Part shown: piece after piece, positions 1 to 8,025 of the stretch
Layout of the letters: each line of letters begins with the position of its first letter
Numbering within the stretch: the stretch's first letter is position 1
Assembly: GCF_036322805.1 (NCBI RefSeq)
Contig: NZ_AP027272.1
Coordinates: forward strand, 4,216,001 to 4,280,000
Source: Planctobacterium marinum
GTDB taxonomy: Bacteria; Pseudomonadota; Gammaproteobacteria; Enterobacterales; Alteromonadaceae
Direction of reading: 5' to 3'
Length of the DNA: 64,000 bases
Made by a program: the position numbers and the translations under genes
Notes under the pieces: generated by a model
The model's database searches: none
What the model saw: the letters and a program-made list of their open reading frames with translations, nothing else
Told to the model about the DNA's origin: nothing

Positions 1-230
1 CGGGTATCTCGCGCTTCAGTAAGCATTTTCAACATCTTGGTTTGCTGGTTATATTTTTGTTGAATATCACGAGTGGCTACCTGCATGTCTCGATATTCCT
101 GATGATAATGTTCGCTGATGGCAAATAAGACAACACCGCTAAAGAGCCACATTAGTAATACAAAACCGGCAGTAAATAACTGCAACTTGGGTTTGAGTTC
201 ATCAGGAAATAAATTGACGCGATACTTCAT
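1..230 (-). CDS. MSHA biogenesis PilN-like protein (MshI2-like), partial
   Basis: N-terminal 76 residues of a gene that runs off the left edge. It begins MKYRVNLFPDEL, followed by one hydrophobic segment (about residues 18-38) and a charged, coiled-coil-like stretch. This is the usual layout of PilN-type inner-membrane assembly proteins: short cytoplasmic N-terminus, one membrane helix, periplasmic coiled coil. The start codon overlaps the stop of mshI (ATGA), so the two are translationally coupled. Position directly after mshI suggests the MSHA-locus PilN homologue, which would pair with MshI (PilM-like) in the pilus assembly platform. The name is inferred from context and layout; the globular part is outside the window. 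Confidence 0.7.
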   Translation of the reverse strand, partial: MKYRVNLFPDELKPKLQLFTAGFVLLMWLFSGVVLFAISEHYHQEYRDMQVATRDIQQKYNQQTKMLKMLTEARDT

Positions 231-1183
231 GCGGCATCCCCGCTTTCATTAGTGGTTTGTTCTTCAACCTCTTGTACAGAAAATGCTCCACCAAGTGCCG
301 CTAATGAAGTATCAGCCCATTGCAATTCCTCACTCTTGGCAAAATCGGGAACAAAAGGTTCCGATTCAACCTGCATGGCATCACCGATTAATTTAGCCAA
401 TACGCCTTGATGCTCGGTGTCCAGATTGAGATAGATTTTTTTCACCGGGGCCTGACGCAACTGGCTCTCAAAAAAGTCCATGGAACGCTGCAACTCCACA
501 CTCAGCGTTTCCGAAACCCCCATTTGCAATTCCATTTCAGTGAAACTACTGATTTGCTCATAGCCCTTTATGCGCCGCGAGAAATAGAGCTTACCGGCTT
601 TTACAATGTTTAAACACACTTCTGCACCCGGTGCCTGAAACACAGTAACGTAACCTTCCTGGTTTTTGGGTAACAGCTCACAGGTTGCCAGTTCTTCAAC
701 AGTGACGCGCTCGATAAAAAGGCCGGCTTCCAGTACGCCCTGGCAGACATCGAAAAGCTCAGCTTTGGGGATAGCCACCACATTGACTTTGTTGGCCCCC
801 ATGGTCTGAGCTGGTAAATCGAAATAATCCATGACCACTTCGTCCTGGGTCATTAACAGGTCTTTAGCTGACCATTGCAAAGCCTGGGCTAATTCTTCTT
901 CCGGTACGGCGGGCTTATCAGTTTGTACCAGCTTGTATTTTTTAGTGGCGAAAACCAAGGTAGTTTTGGTGTTCTGAAGTTGCTGTTCTTCAACAAAGGA
1001 TTTCAGAGAAGACTGCCAATCTTGCAGTGGGAAGGTCTGGTTGAGCACCCAGGTGTGTTGTCCGTCTACTTCTTGAGTAGCACACAAATGTAGGCCGTTA
1101 ATGTCGTATTCGATGCCTAAACTCGCGAAACCTGAGGGTTTGCGATTCAAATAGGAAATCAGTTTTCTCCAACCTACGCGCAT
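227..1183 (-). CDS. mshI: MSHA biogenesis protein MshI (PilM-like)
   Basis: 318-residue soluble protein of the PilM/actin-like ATPase fold used in type IV pilus platforms. In the family it sits on the cytoplasmic side of the inner membrane and binds the N-terminus of the PilN partner. The sequence has no signal peptide or membrane helix and shows the alternating hydrophobic beta-strands of the fold (for example the stretch near residue 180 followed by VCLNIV). It overlaps the downstream PilN-like gene by 4 bp. The ATG at 1183 has only a weak ribosome binding site. A mannose-sensitive hemagglutinin (MSHA) pilus mediates surface attachment in Vibrio, Shewanella and Alteromonas relatives. Confidence 0.8.
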   Translation of the reverse strand: MRVGWRKLISYLNRKPSGFASLGIEYDINGLHLCATQEVDGQHTWVLNQTFPLQDWQSSLKSFVEEQQLQNTKTTLVFATKKYKLVQTDKPAVPEEELAQALQWSAKDLLMTQDEVVMDYFDLPAQTMGANKVNVVAIPKAELFDVCQGVLEAGLFIERVTVEELATCELLPKNQEGYVTVFQAPGAEVCLNIVKAGKLYFSRRIKGYEQISSFTEMELQMGVSETLSVELQRSMDFFESQLRQAPVKKIYLNLDTEHQGVLAKLIGDAMQVESEPFVPDFAKSEELQWADTSLAALGGAFSVQEVEEQTTNESGDAA

Positions 1184-1351
1184 TTGTAACTTATTATTCT
1201 TGTATTTTGGTTATTAGAACAAACTCTGAGCAAAAGCACCATATCCACCGAGTGACTTATAATAGTATTTATCTGCATATTTGACGCTTTTTTAGAGGTT
1301 TTAATTACTAAAACCTGAAAAGATGAAAAATTCAGCGAAGATAAGACCTGC

Positions 1352-1927
1352 TTAACAATCCAGATAGTCTTTAAATTTTTGGTTAACGATTTTCTGATTG
1401 ATGGGTTTCACCATGTAACCGGTTGCCCCGGTATTAATGCCTTGCAAAATATGCGCTTTGTCACCCAAGCTGGTGATCAGGAAAAAAGGCGTTTTCCACA
1501 ATTCTTTATCGGTACGCACCTTGCGCAATAGCTCCAGGCCACTGACTTTCGGCATCTCCCAATCGGAAATCACCAAATTGTAGGGCTTGTTTTCAGCTAT
1601 GGCTTTGCGCATGAGTGAGTATGCACGCAAGCCATCCTCTGCCATATCAATGTGTCGAAAGCCACAAGAAAGCATGTAATGGCGGTGCACTTTGCGCATC
1701 GAGTCCACATCATCAACAATCAACACCCTAACAGATTTGTTACGCAGGTCTTTTTCAGGGCGAGCTCTTTCGAGTTTATTCACCACTGAAACCATAGTTA
1801 TCAACTTTTCTTCCAGCTGATAACGCTTAGCCCCTTCAATATCCGGTTCATCTAATTTTTCCTGCACTTGTGAAACCGAAAAATTGAGTTCTTTCTTCAG
1901 AAAGTCGATCTCTTTGGGCGTAAACAT
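1352..1927 (-). CDS. Response regulator, CheY-like with N-terminal helical extension
   Basis: 191-residue protein. Residues 1-62 form a charged, probably helical extension; residues 66-191 are a single receiver domain. Key residues are present: acidic pair D72/D73, phosphoacceptor D122 (in SDWEMP), T152/S153 and K174 (in VKP). There is no DNA-binding or enzymatic output domain, so it probably acts by protein-protein contact like CheY. A similar stand-alone receiver lies at 43870-44271 and shares the SDWE phosphorylation-site context. The cognate kinase cannot be told from the sequence. It is separated from mshI by about 170 bp and may be an independent transcription unit. Confidence 0.85.
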   Translation of the reverse strand: MFTPKEIDFLKKELNFSVSQVQEKLDEPDIEGAKRYQLEEKLITMVSVVNKLERARPEKDLRNKSVRVLIVDDVDSMRKVHRHYMLSCGFRHIDMAEDGLRAYSLMRKAIAENKPYNLVISDWEMPKVSGLELLRKVRTDKELWKTPFFLITSLGDKAHILQGINTGATGYMVKPINQKIVNQKFKDYLDC

Positions 1928-2077
1928 GCAATTCCAACGTAAGGTTTTATCACCATTATCTAAACTCTAGTCCAAGAAACAATGAGACAAAAGTATAAGG
2001 AGTTGTTTTTAAAACAAAAGCTTTGCGCAGCTTCATACACTCAGACATTCTGGATTGCGGCGAAATAGCTTATCAGA

Positions 2078-4357
2078 TCACAATGGCGCAAGTTCTTCAC
2101 TAATTTGCTCTGACAGCTTTGCTAACCTTGTATGATGTTCTTTGACTAAAGATATAAAATCAGGATGAGTATTTATCGACTTAAATAGATGATTATCTTG
2201 TAGTGGCCACCACTCGCGGTCAAATGTTTCCAGCCAGCCGTGATTTAGTGCTTTGCTGAGATGTTTCACCGCTCTGTCGGTATAACCCAAAAGCGCATTC
2301 ACTTCTGCCAGAGTTAATTCTATCTGAGCTTTGTCTTGCACTTCATTTAAGCTCAAAAATTCCCGTACACTATTGAGTATTAGCGAAGCGAGCTCCTGCT
2401 CTTTTAATTTTAACAGACTTGCTCCGTACAAAACCATGGCTGAATAATTGTCACTGGTCACTTCAATTGGGTCGCCAAGAGTTGTATTACTCCAGTCAGG
2501 ATAAAGGTTAACAATCGCTGTTTTGGCTTGCCGATACAAACCAGCACGAAATAAGGCAATCGCTAAACTGTAGCGATATTTATGGTTATGTGGATGTTTT
2601 GCACTCAATTGCTCAAGTAATACGACAGCGTGGTTTTCCAGCCCCTTTAAGCCGTGGTCAATTAGCGCTAATGAATCTTTAAAATGCTGATGTTTCGCAG
2701 GCATGCGGGCTAAGATTTTGTCGGCTTCGGCACGCTGACCAACACTCAAATAGGAAAATACAGCTTGTTCGCAATAAGCATCACTAGAGCAGTATTCGAA
2801 TAGTTCGCTATGGTTAGAATGCCATTGAGCCAGGTCTACAACCAAGTTTGGTGTGTTTCGCATTACAAATGTTGACTCAATAAGATTTGAATCACGGCCG
2901 GGCTCCAGCAATAACGCTCGGTGATACATCTTTTGGGCCGTATCCAACTTTCCGCGAAGCGCTAAATAACGGCTGTATATACGCTTTAATGGCGCGGACA
3001 ATGGATTTAACGAAATAGCTCGCTCCATATGTTTAATCACCAAGGCTTCTTCCCCTATCCGTTTCAGCAATACGCTATACCAATGGTGGGTGGTGGCGCT
3101 GTCTTCTATTTCCAGGGAGCGTTTAAATGCTCTTTGAGCCTCTTGCAAAATTGGCTGGGGGTTTGGGGTATAATTGCTTTTAAGTGTCAATATCATGCCT
3201 TTAACGGCTAATGCAGCTGGAGACTCTGGCTCTAGTGCTAATGCTTGCTCGATATGCGGAAGCGCTTTATTGACTGCCTCAACATCGCTCCAGTTAGCGT
3301 AATAGTGATAATGGCCGTAGGTCGTGGCTAGCCCAACATGTGCATCGGCGTAATTGGGCTCTAATTCCAAGCTGTGTTTCAGATAGGTTTCTGCTTTTGA
3401 AAGTGCAGTGGGAGTTCTTTGTTGCCAGTGATATTTAGCCATCAAAAACCACTCGTAGGCCTGACTGTTAATCTTCTTGCTAGTCCTCGCTAGCGCTTTG
3501 GCGTTTGGCTGAATCGCTCGCTGAATGTCATCACTAATTTGGTCTTGTAAATAGAAAACATCTTCGCTTGTACTGTCAAAGCTTTTAGACCAAAGTTGCC
3601 GACCATCGAATGTACTAAATATGCGGACATTAATTCTTATCTGCCCTTCCGATTCTTGTACGCTACCGTCTAATAAGGCTTCCACTTTAAGCGCATTTCC
3701 GATTGTGAAGGGATCCCTATTGCCTCTGAAATTGAAAGACGAGTAGCGAGAAATGACTTTTAACGATTTAGTTTGAGACAGTTGGTTGATAATGGCGTCT
3801 GACAGTCCATCAGTGAAAAAGTGATTATTCTGTGCTGCGCTCAAGTCTTTAAAAGGCAATACTGCGATTGAATCAATGGCAATGATTTGCTCTGGCTTGT
3901 TATCACTAGAAACAAAATGCACCGCGAATACGATGATAATCAATAATAAAGTGGCTGCTAATGTATAATAAAGACGACCGGAACGCTTAAAACCCAAAAC
4001 ATTAGATAAAACCTGTTGTTCTTGTTCCAAGCCGTTTATTGCTGTAACTCCGGCAATCAGGCTGTAACCAAGGTTGGGCAGTGTTTTAATGTAAGTGGGT
4101 TTACGCGCATTATCACCGAGTGCTTTTCGGATTTTACTGATGGCTACGGACAATATCTCTTCATTGACTACACTTTCTTTCCACACATGTTGAATGATTT
4201 GTTCTTTAGTGACACTTTGCCCTGCATGCTGGATGAGAAACAAAAGAACTTGCATGCTTTTGTTATCCAGTGACTTTTGGTGATCGGAGTTTTCTATGGT
4301 ATTGGTCTTTGCACAGACAATCCAGTTACCCAATTGAAATTGCTGATTGTGCTGCAA
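2078..4357 (-). CDS. CadC/ToxR-type membrane transcriptional regulator with TPR periplasmic domain
   Basis: 759 residues. Residues 8-103 are an OmpR/CadC-type winged helix (SVTKEQIIQHVW, ISKIRKALGD, KTLPNLGYSL). A single membrane helix spans about 129-149. Residues 160-265 resemble the TolB-like N-terminal module found in many CadC relatives (IAVLPFKDLS). The rest, from about 300, is built of TPR-like repeats. The family senses signals in the periplasm and binds DNA from the membrane. No ATG or GTG lies upstream in frame before a stop, so TTG at 4357 is taken as the start; it leaves the winged helix intact. It is divergent from the secreted hydrolase at 4636, the obvious candidate target. Confidence 0.85.
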   Translation of the reverse strand: MQHNQQFQLGNWIVCAKTNTIENSDHQKSLDNKSMQVLLFLIQHAGQSVTKEQIIQHVWKESVVNEEILSVAISKIRKALGDNARKPTYIKTLPNLGYSLIAGVTAINGLEQEQQVLSNVLGFKRSGRLYYTLAATLLLIIIVFAVHFVSSDNKPEQIIAIDSIAVLPFKDLSAAQNNHFFTDGLSDAIINQLSQTKSLKVISRYSSFNFRGNRDPFTIGNALKVEALLDGSVQESEGQIRINVRIFSTFDGRQLWSKSFDSTSEDVFYLQDQISDDIQRAIQPNAKALARTSKKINSQAYEWFLMAKYHWQQRTPTALSKAETYLKHSLELEPNYADAHVGLATTYGHYHYYANWSDVEAVNKALPHIEQALALEPESPAALAVKGMILTLKSNYTPNPQPILQEAQRAFKRSLEIEDSATTHHWYSVLLKRIGEEALVIKHMERAISLNPLSAPLKRIYSRYLALRGKLDTAQKMYHRALLLEPGRDSNLIESTFVMRNTPNLVVDLAQWHSNHSELFEYCSSDAYCEQAVFSYLSVGQRAEADKILARMPAKHQHFKDSLALIDHGLKGLENHAVVLLEQLSAKHPHNHKYRYSLAIALFRAGLYRQAKTAIVNLYPDWSNTTLGDPIEVTSDNYSAMVLYGASLLKLKEQELASLILNSVREFLSLNEVQDKAQIELTLAEVNALLGYTDRAVKHLSKALNHGWLETFDREWWPLQDNHLFKSINTHPDFISLVKEHHTRLAKLSEQISEELAPL

Positions 4358-4635
4358 AGGATTATCCGAAAAGTAACGTCCACTCGGACAGATTGTACCC
4401 GAACAGCTCTAATTAATACTGACTTTTTATCTCGTATCTTCAGTGTTTTATCTCACCTTGTGACATTGTCTTAAAGCCGTCAAATAGAAGCCTCCACGGG
4501 AAATTTAAGAACATTTAATATCATTTAACTTGGTTTGGCTAAACCCCAAAGCTACTTTGCGTGAACTGTTTTGGCGTGCTTGCGATCAATTTGTATTTTT
4601 GAGCACTTGAGTTTTTGATTTATGTAGGAAATAAC
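4358..4635. promoter_or_regulatory. Divergent intergenic region, CadC-like regulator / serine hydrolase
   Basis: 278 bp between two divergently transcribed genes, so it must hold both promoters and probably the operator of the regulator. I could not pick out a convincing -35/-10 pair. The region is AT-rich towards the hydrolase start. The ribosome binding site of the hydrolase (AGGAA, 4627-4631) decides its start codon. Confidence 0.4.
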
Positions 4636-5826
4636 ATGTTCACGAATTTAATTAACAAGGTAGTAGTGATATCACTTTTACTTATTTTCTGTGTAGGACT
4701 TTCGGCTGAAGATAGCGAACAGGCACCGAGAGCCACTGTAGATGAGAAAGAGATGCAATTTTGGGATATGCCATTACTCGAAGAAGCATTTATAGACACA
4801 GCGCCAATTAAATTAAATGACGACTTGGAACCGGGGAAGTTAGGCATTGATGGCGGCGACAAAGCACCAATTTTGCAGTTGGCAAAAGAGCTATCAGAGA
4901 ATAAGCATGGAAAATATGACAGCTTACTGATTAGCTACAAGGGAAAATTACTATTCGAATCTTATTACAATCGTGGACGAATTGATTTACCTCATTTCCA
5001 GTTTTCTGCCACAAAAGGCTACACCAGCCTGATGTTGGCGAGAGCTATGCAATTAGGCTATGTCAAAATGGCTGACTTACACAAGCCATTAGTGGATTTG
5101 TTCAAGGATTTAGATACCAGCACATTGGCCAACGGCACTGAGCAAATCACATTACACCACTTACTTTCAATGAGCTCTGGTCTCAGGTACAGCGATGAGC
5201 AATTAGAGACATTTAGGGGAGATAGAGAAAAGTATTCAGGCACGGCGGAAGTTCAAGCTTTTCTGGAAGCAACCCAGCCAGTAACCAAGGAATCCCAGAT
5301 ATTTAAATACCAGGCATCAGACCCTCTTTTAGTCATGCATTTTCTGAATTCTGTTTTACCGGGCTCGGCGAAAGAGTTTGTTGAACAAGAATTCTTCAAT
5401 CAAATGAACATTACAGATTTCACATGGCGATTAGACCCGAAACAAATGCCAATAGCCGACAGCGGCGTTGACCTAACTTCTCGTGACATGCTAAAGATTG
5501 GCCAAATGCTAGCTAACAAAGGAAAGTGGCAAAACAAACAATTTCTTTCAGAAGACTATTTATCTCTGACTTTCAGCCCAATAACCAAGGCCACCGAGAC
5601 TTGGCACCCGGAAAACTTTTTCTACGGCTATTTGTGGTATCAGACAAATATGACGTTAAACAACAAAAAATACGACATAAACCTCGCATGGGGAGCGGGT
5701 GGCAACCGCATAATAGTGGTTAACGAACTCGATTTAGTCATCGTCATCACCGGCCATGACATAGAAGACGTTATTTTTGACCAGGTTAAAAAATACATAA
5801 TTCCAGCCTTTTCTAAAAAGCATTAG
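4636..5826 (+). CDS. Secreted serine hydrolase, class C beta-lactamase family
   Basis: 396 residues. A hydrophobic signal sequence covers about residues 1-24. The beta-lactamase/esterase family nucleophile motif SxxK is present as SATK, followed by the expected helix; YQASD fits the YxN/YxS motif, and WGAGGN near the C-terminus takes the place of KTG/HxG. Such proteins include esterases, D-aminopeptidases and peptidoglycan DD-peptidases as well as AmpC, so a beta-lactam role cannot be assumed. The ATG at 4636 was chosen over an upstream TTG (4615) because AGGAA lies 4-5 nt in front and the signal peptide then begins normally. Divergent from a CadC-type regulator; ends at a bidirectional terminator. 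Confidence 0.85.
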   Translation: MFTNLINKVVVISLLLIFCVGLSAEDSEQAPRATVDEKEMQFWDMPLLEEAFIDTAPIKLNDDLEPGKLGIDGGDKAPILQLAKELSENKHGKYDSLLISYKGKLLFESYYNRGRIDLPHFQFSATKGYTSLMLARAMQLGYVKMADLHKPLVDLFKDLDTSTLANGTEQITLHHLLSMSSGLRYSDEQLETFRGDREKYSGTAEVQAFLEATQPVTKESQIFKYQASDPLLVMHFLNSVLPGSAKEFVEQEFFNQMNITDFTWRLDPKQMPIADSGVDLTSRDMLKIGQMLANKGKWQNKQFLSEDYLSLTFSPITKATETWHPENFFYGYLWYQTNMTLNNKKYDINLAWGAGGNRIIVVNELDLVIVITGHDIEDVIFDQVKKYIIPAFSKKH

Positions 5827-5864
5827 ACAGTTACTGATGCTACCGAACATTTATGGAGTAAACT

Positions 5865-5892
5865 AAAAAAGCCGCTAGATAGCGGCTTTTAA
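5865..5892. terminator. Bidirectional Rho-independent terminator
   Basis: Stem AAAAGCCGCT / AGCGGCTTTT (5867-5876 with 5881-5890), 4-nt loop. It has T runs on both strands and separates the convergent hydrolase and ssb genes. Confidence 0.85.
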
Positions 5893-5924
5893 ATAGTTTC
5901 AATATTTTTATATTTAGTCTTTAG

Positions 5925-6494
5925 TTAGAACGGAATATCGTCGTCAAAGTCGAAATCTGGCTCTTGCATAGGCTGCGAAGGTTGTTTCGGCGCTTGATTG
6001 AAACCACCTTGATTACCGCCTCCCTGATGACCACCGCGATTCGGTTGACCGCCGCCTTGATTGGGCATTTGCTGATAGCTTGGCGCTTGCTGCGGCGCAC
6101 CACCACCTTGCATACCTTGATTCGGCTGATAACCACCGCCTTCGTTACCTCCCCCCTGGCGACCACCTAACATTTGCATGTTGTCAGCAACGATTTCCGT
6201 GGTGTAACGGTCTTGGCCATTTTGGTCCTGCCACTTGCGGGTTTGCAGTTTACCTTCGATATAAACTTGCGAACCTTTAGTCAGGTATTGTCCTGCAATC
6301 TCAGCCAGTTTACGGAACATAACGATACGGTGCCATTCGGTGCGCTCTTGCAATTGGCCTTGCTGATCTTTCCAGCTTTCACTGGTGGCTACGCTGATGT
6401 TTGTAACGGCATTACCGTTTGGCATGTATTTCACCTCAGGGTTTTGCCCCAAGTTACCTACGATAATAACCTTGTTAATACCTCTGCTGGCCAT
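5925..6494 (-). CDS. ssb: Single-stranded DNA-binding protein
   Basis: 189 residues. The OB fold occupies about 1-110 ([16 protein letters not shown], then the conserved TEWHRIVMF). A Gly/Gln/Pro-rich disordered linker covers about 111-178. It ends with the acidic tip DDDIPF that recruits repair and replication proteins. It coats single-stranded DNA during replication, recombination and repair. It lies 8 bp after the MFS gene and reads in the same direction, so it is probably cotranscribed from the uvrA-side promoter. In E. coli ssb and uvrA share a divergent SOS promoter; here the MFS gene lies between them. Confidence 0.97.
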   Translation of the reverse strand: MASRGINKVIIVGNLGQNPEVKYMPNGNAVTNISVATSESWKDQQGQLQERTEWHRIVMFRKLAEIAGQYLTKGSQVYIEGKLQTRKWQDQNGQDRYTTEIVADNMQMLGGRQGGGNEGGGYQPNQGMQGGGAPQQAPSYQQMPNQGGGQPNRGGHQGGGNQGGFNQAPKQPSQPMQEPDFDFDDDIPF

Positions 6495-6502
6495 GTTCTC
6501 TC

Positions 6503-7855
6503 CTAATTCTGTCCTGGATCAGCCAGTTTTCTGGCTTTCATAATATCAAATTGTTTGCCCTGTACCTTCAGGTACACGGCAGATTCATCTGGCACAATGA
6601 CAAATTCACTGATGCCCGGTAATGCGTTGAGCTGGGTCTTAATCGTGGCTAAATCCCTGCCAGCCATATTCAAAGACAGGGTGTAGCGTGTCAGACGTTC
6701 GGTTTGGCTAAAACCGAAAAACAAACCTGACCAAAGAATACAGATGCCCGCTGCTAAATACCAGAGTAACTGCGCACCAAAGTGAGCAATTAACAATCCT
6801 GAGACAATGCCCCCCAAAAATGCGCCAAAAAACTGAAAACTGGCATAAATACCCATGGCAGAGCCCTTTTTTCCGGGCGGTGCGATATTGGCCACCATGG
6901 CGGGTAAATTGGCCTCCAGATAATTAAATCCGGTGAAAAACAGCACCACAAAGGCCATTAACAAATAAAACTGATGGGCAAAGCTGGCTAATCCCCAAAA
7001 GGCGGCAGCCATAAAAAATAGTGCAGCAATAAGCATGGAATTACTTTTAAATCGCCGCCCAATTCCCATCATCAGGGCCATGCCCACAATGGCCAACAGC
7101 AAAATTGGCAAATACAGAATCCAATGGCGCGACAACTCCCAGCCCAAACTCTGGAAATTCACTGGTAACTGCACAAACACCAAAGTGATCATCATGTGCA
7201 ACAGCAATACGCTGAGATTCAGACGCCACAATTGACTGGAACGCAGCATTCCTGAAAGCTGCGTTTTGTCCGGCAACGTGTCACCACCGGGCGCGCTCGC
7301 CATGGCGTCTGGCACGGCAAATTTGACCAACGGAATACATACCAGCGCTAACACTGCGGTGACCATGAATACTCCCTGCAATCCCGCAGACGCTGCTATT
7401 AGCGGCCCCAAAATCAGAGATAAATAAAATGAAAAACCTATAGCAATGCCAATAATCGCCATCACCTTGCTGCGCTGATTCTCGCGACTGATATCCGCGG
7501 CAAGGGCCATAACCGCGCCAGCTATAGCTCCGGTACCTTGTAAAAAACGGCCGAGGGTCAATAACCACATTGAATCGGCATACGCTGCGATCAGACTTCC
7601 CACAGCGAAAAACAGCAAGCCTCCGATAATGACCGGCTTGCGGCCCAACTTATCGGAAAGTATGCCCATGGGAATTTGTAAAATAGCTTGCGACAAGCCA
7701 TAGGCACCAATAGCCGCACCCACCCAAACTGGGGTGTAATCGGGATAATCCTGAGCAAGAACCACCAGTACTGGCATTACCATGAACAACCCGAGCATAC
7801 GCATCAGATAAACAAAAGCCAGTGACAAGGCGCCTCGAATTTCAGTTTGATTCAA
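6503..7855 (-). CDS. MFS transporter, YajR-like with C-terminal ferredoxin-like domain
   Basis: 450 residues. Twelve membrane helices fill about residues 8-385. The MFS signature after helix 2 is present ([11 protein letters not shown]), and helix 1 has the YajR-like run [13 protein letters not shown]. About 65 soluble residues follow the last helix with a beta-alpha-beta pattern ([23 protein letters not shown], abbreviated here), matching the YAM domain of YajR. The substrate is unknown; drug-type efflux is the family assumption. The apparent start is TTG at 7855, since no upstream ATG is in frame. It is divergent from uvrA and followed by ssb at 8 bp. Confidence 0.85.
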   Translation of the reverse strand: MNQTEIRGALSLAFVYLMRMLGLFMVMPVLVVLAQDYPDYTPVWVGAAIGAYGLSQAILQIPMGILSDKLGRKPVIIGGLLFFAVGSLIAAYADSMWLLTLGRFLQGTGAIAGAVMALAADISRENQRSKVMAIIGIAIGFSFYLSLILGPLIAASAGLQGVFMVTAVLALVCIPLVKFAVPDAMASAPGGDTLPDKTQLSGMLRSSQLWRLNLSVLLLHMMITLVFVQLPVNFQSLGWELSRHWILYLPILLLAIVGMALMMGIGRRFKSNSMLIAALFFMAAAFWGLASFAHQFYLLMAFVVLFFTGFNYLEANLPAMVANIAPPGKKGSAMGIYASFQFFGAFLGGIVSGLLIAHFGAQLLWYLAAGICILWSGLFFGFSQTERLTRYTLSLNMAGRDLATIKTQLNALPGISEFVIVPDESAVYLKVQGKQFDIMKARKLADPGQN

Positions 7856-7973
7856 AACGGTCTATTTTCCTGTTGGAATTGGGACAAAAAAAGGCGGCGA
7901 ATATTAGCATAAAAACCACTTCAGAGACAGTAGCTAATGGCCATAGTCGATAAATTAAACCATTTGCTAACTA

Positions 7974-7989
7974 CTGTATATATATGCAT
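7974..7989. promoter_or_regulatory. Probable LexA (SOS) box in front of uvrA
   Basis: CTGT-ATATATAT-GCAT, compared with the E. coli consensus CTGT-N8-ACAG; the left half and the alternating AT core match exactly and two of the last four bases differ. It lies 37 bp before the uvrA start and between uvrA and the divergent MFS-ssb unit, so it could control both. Confidence 0.7.
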
Positions 7990-8025
7990 ATAATATCTCT
8001 TTTTTTGAACGGCTATTTTCACTGC

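Noticed and set aside
5921-6280. Several frames over the Gly/Gln-rich part of ssb
   Set aside because: These arise from the low-complexity linker codons and are out of frame with ssb.
7984-8025. In-frame extension of uvrA upstream of its conserved start
   Set aside because: It covers the SOS box, has no ribosome binding site and is not part of the conserved UvrA N-terminus.
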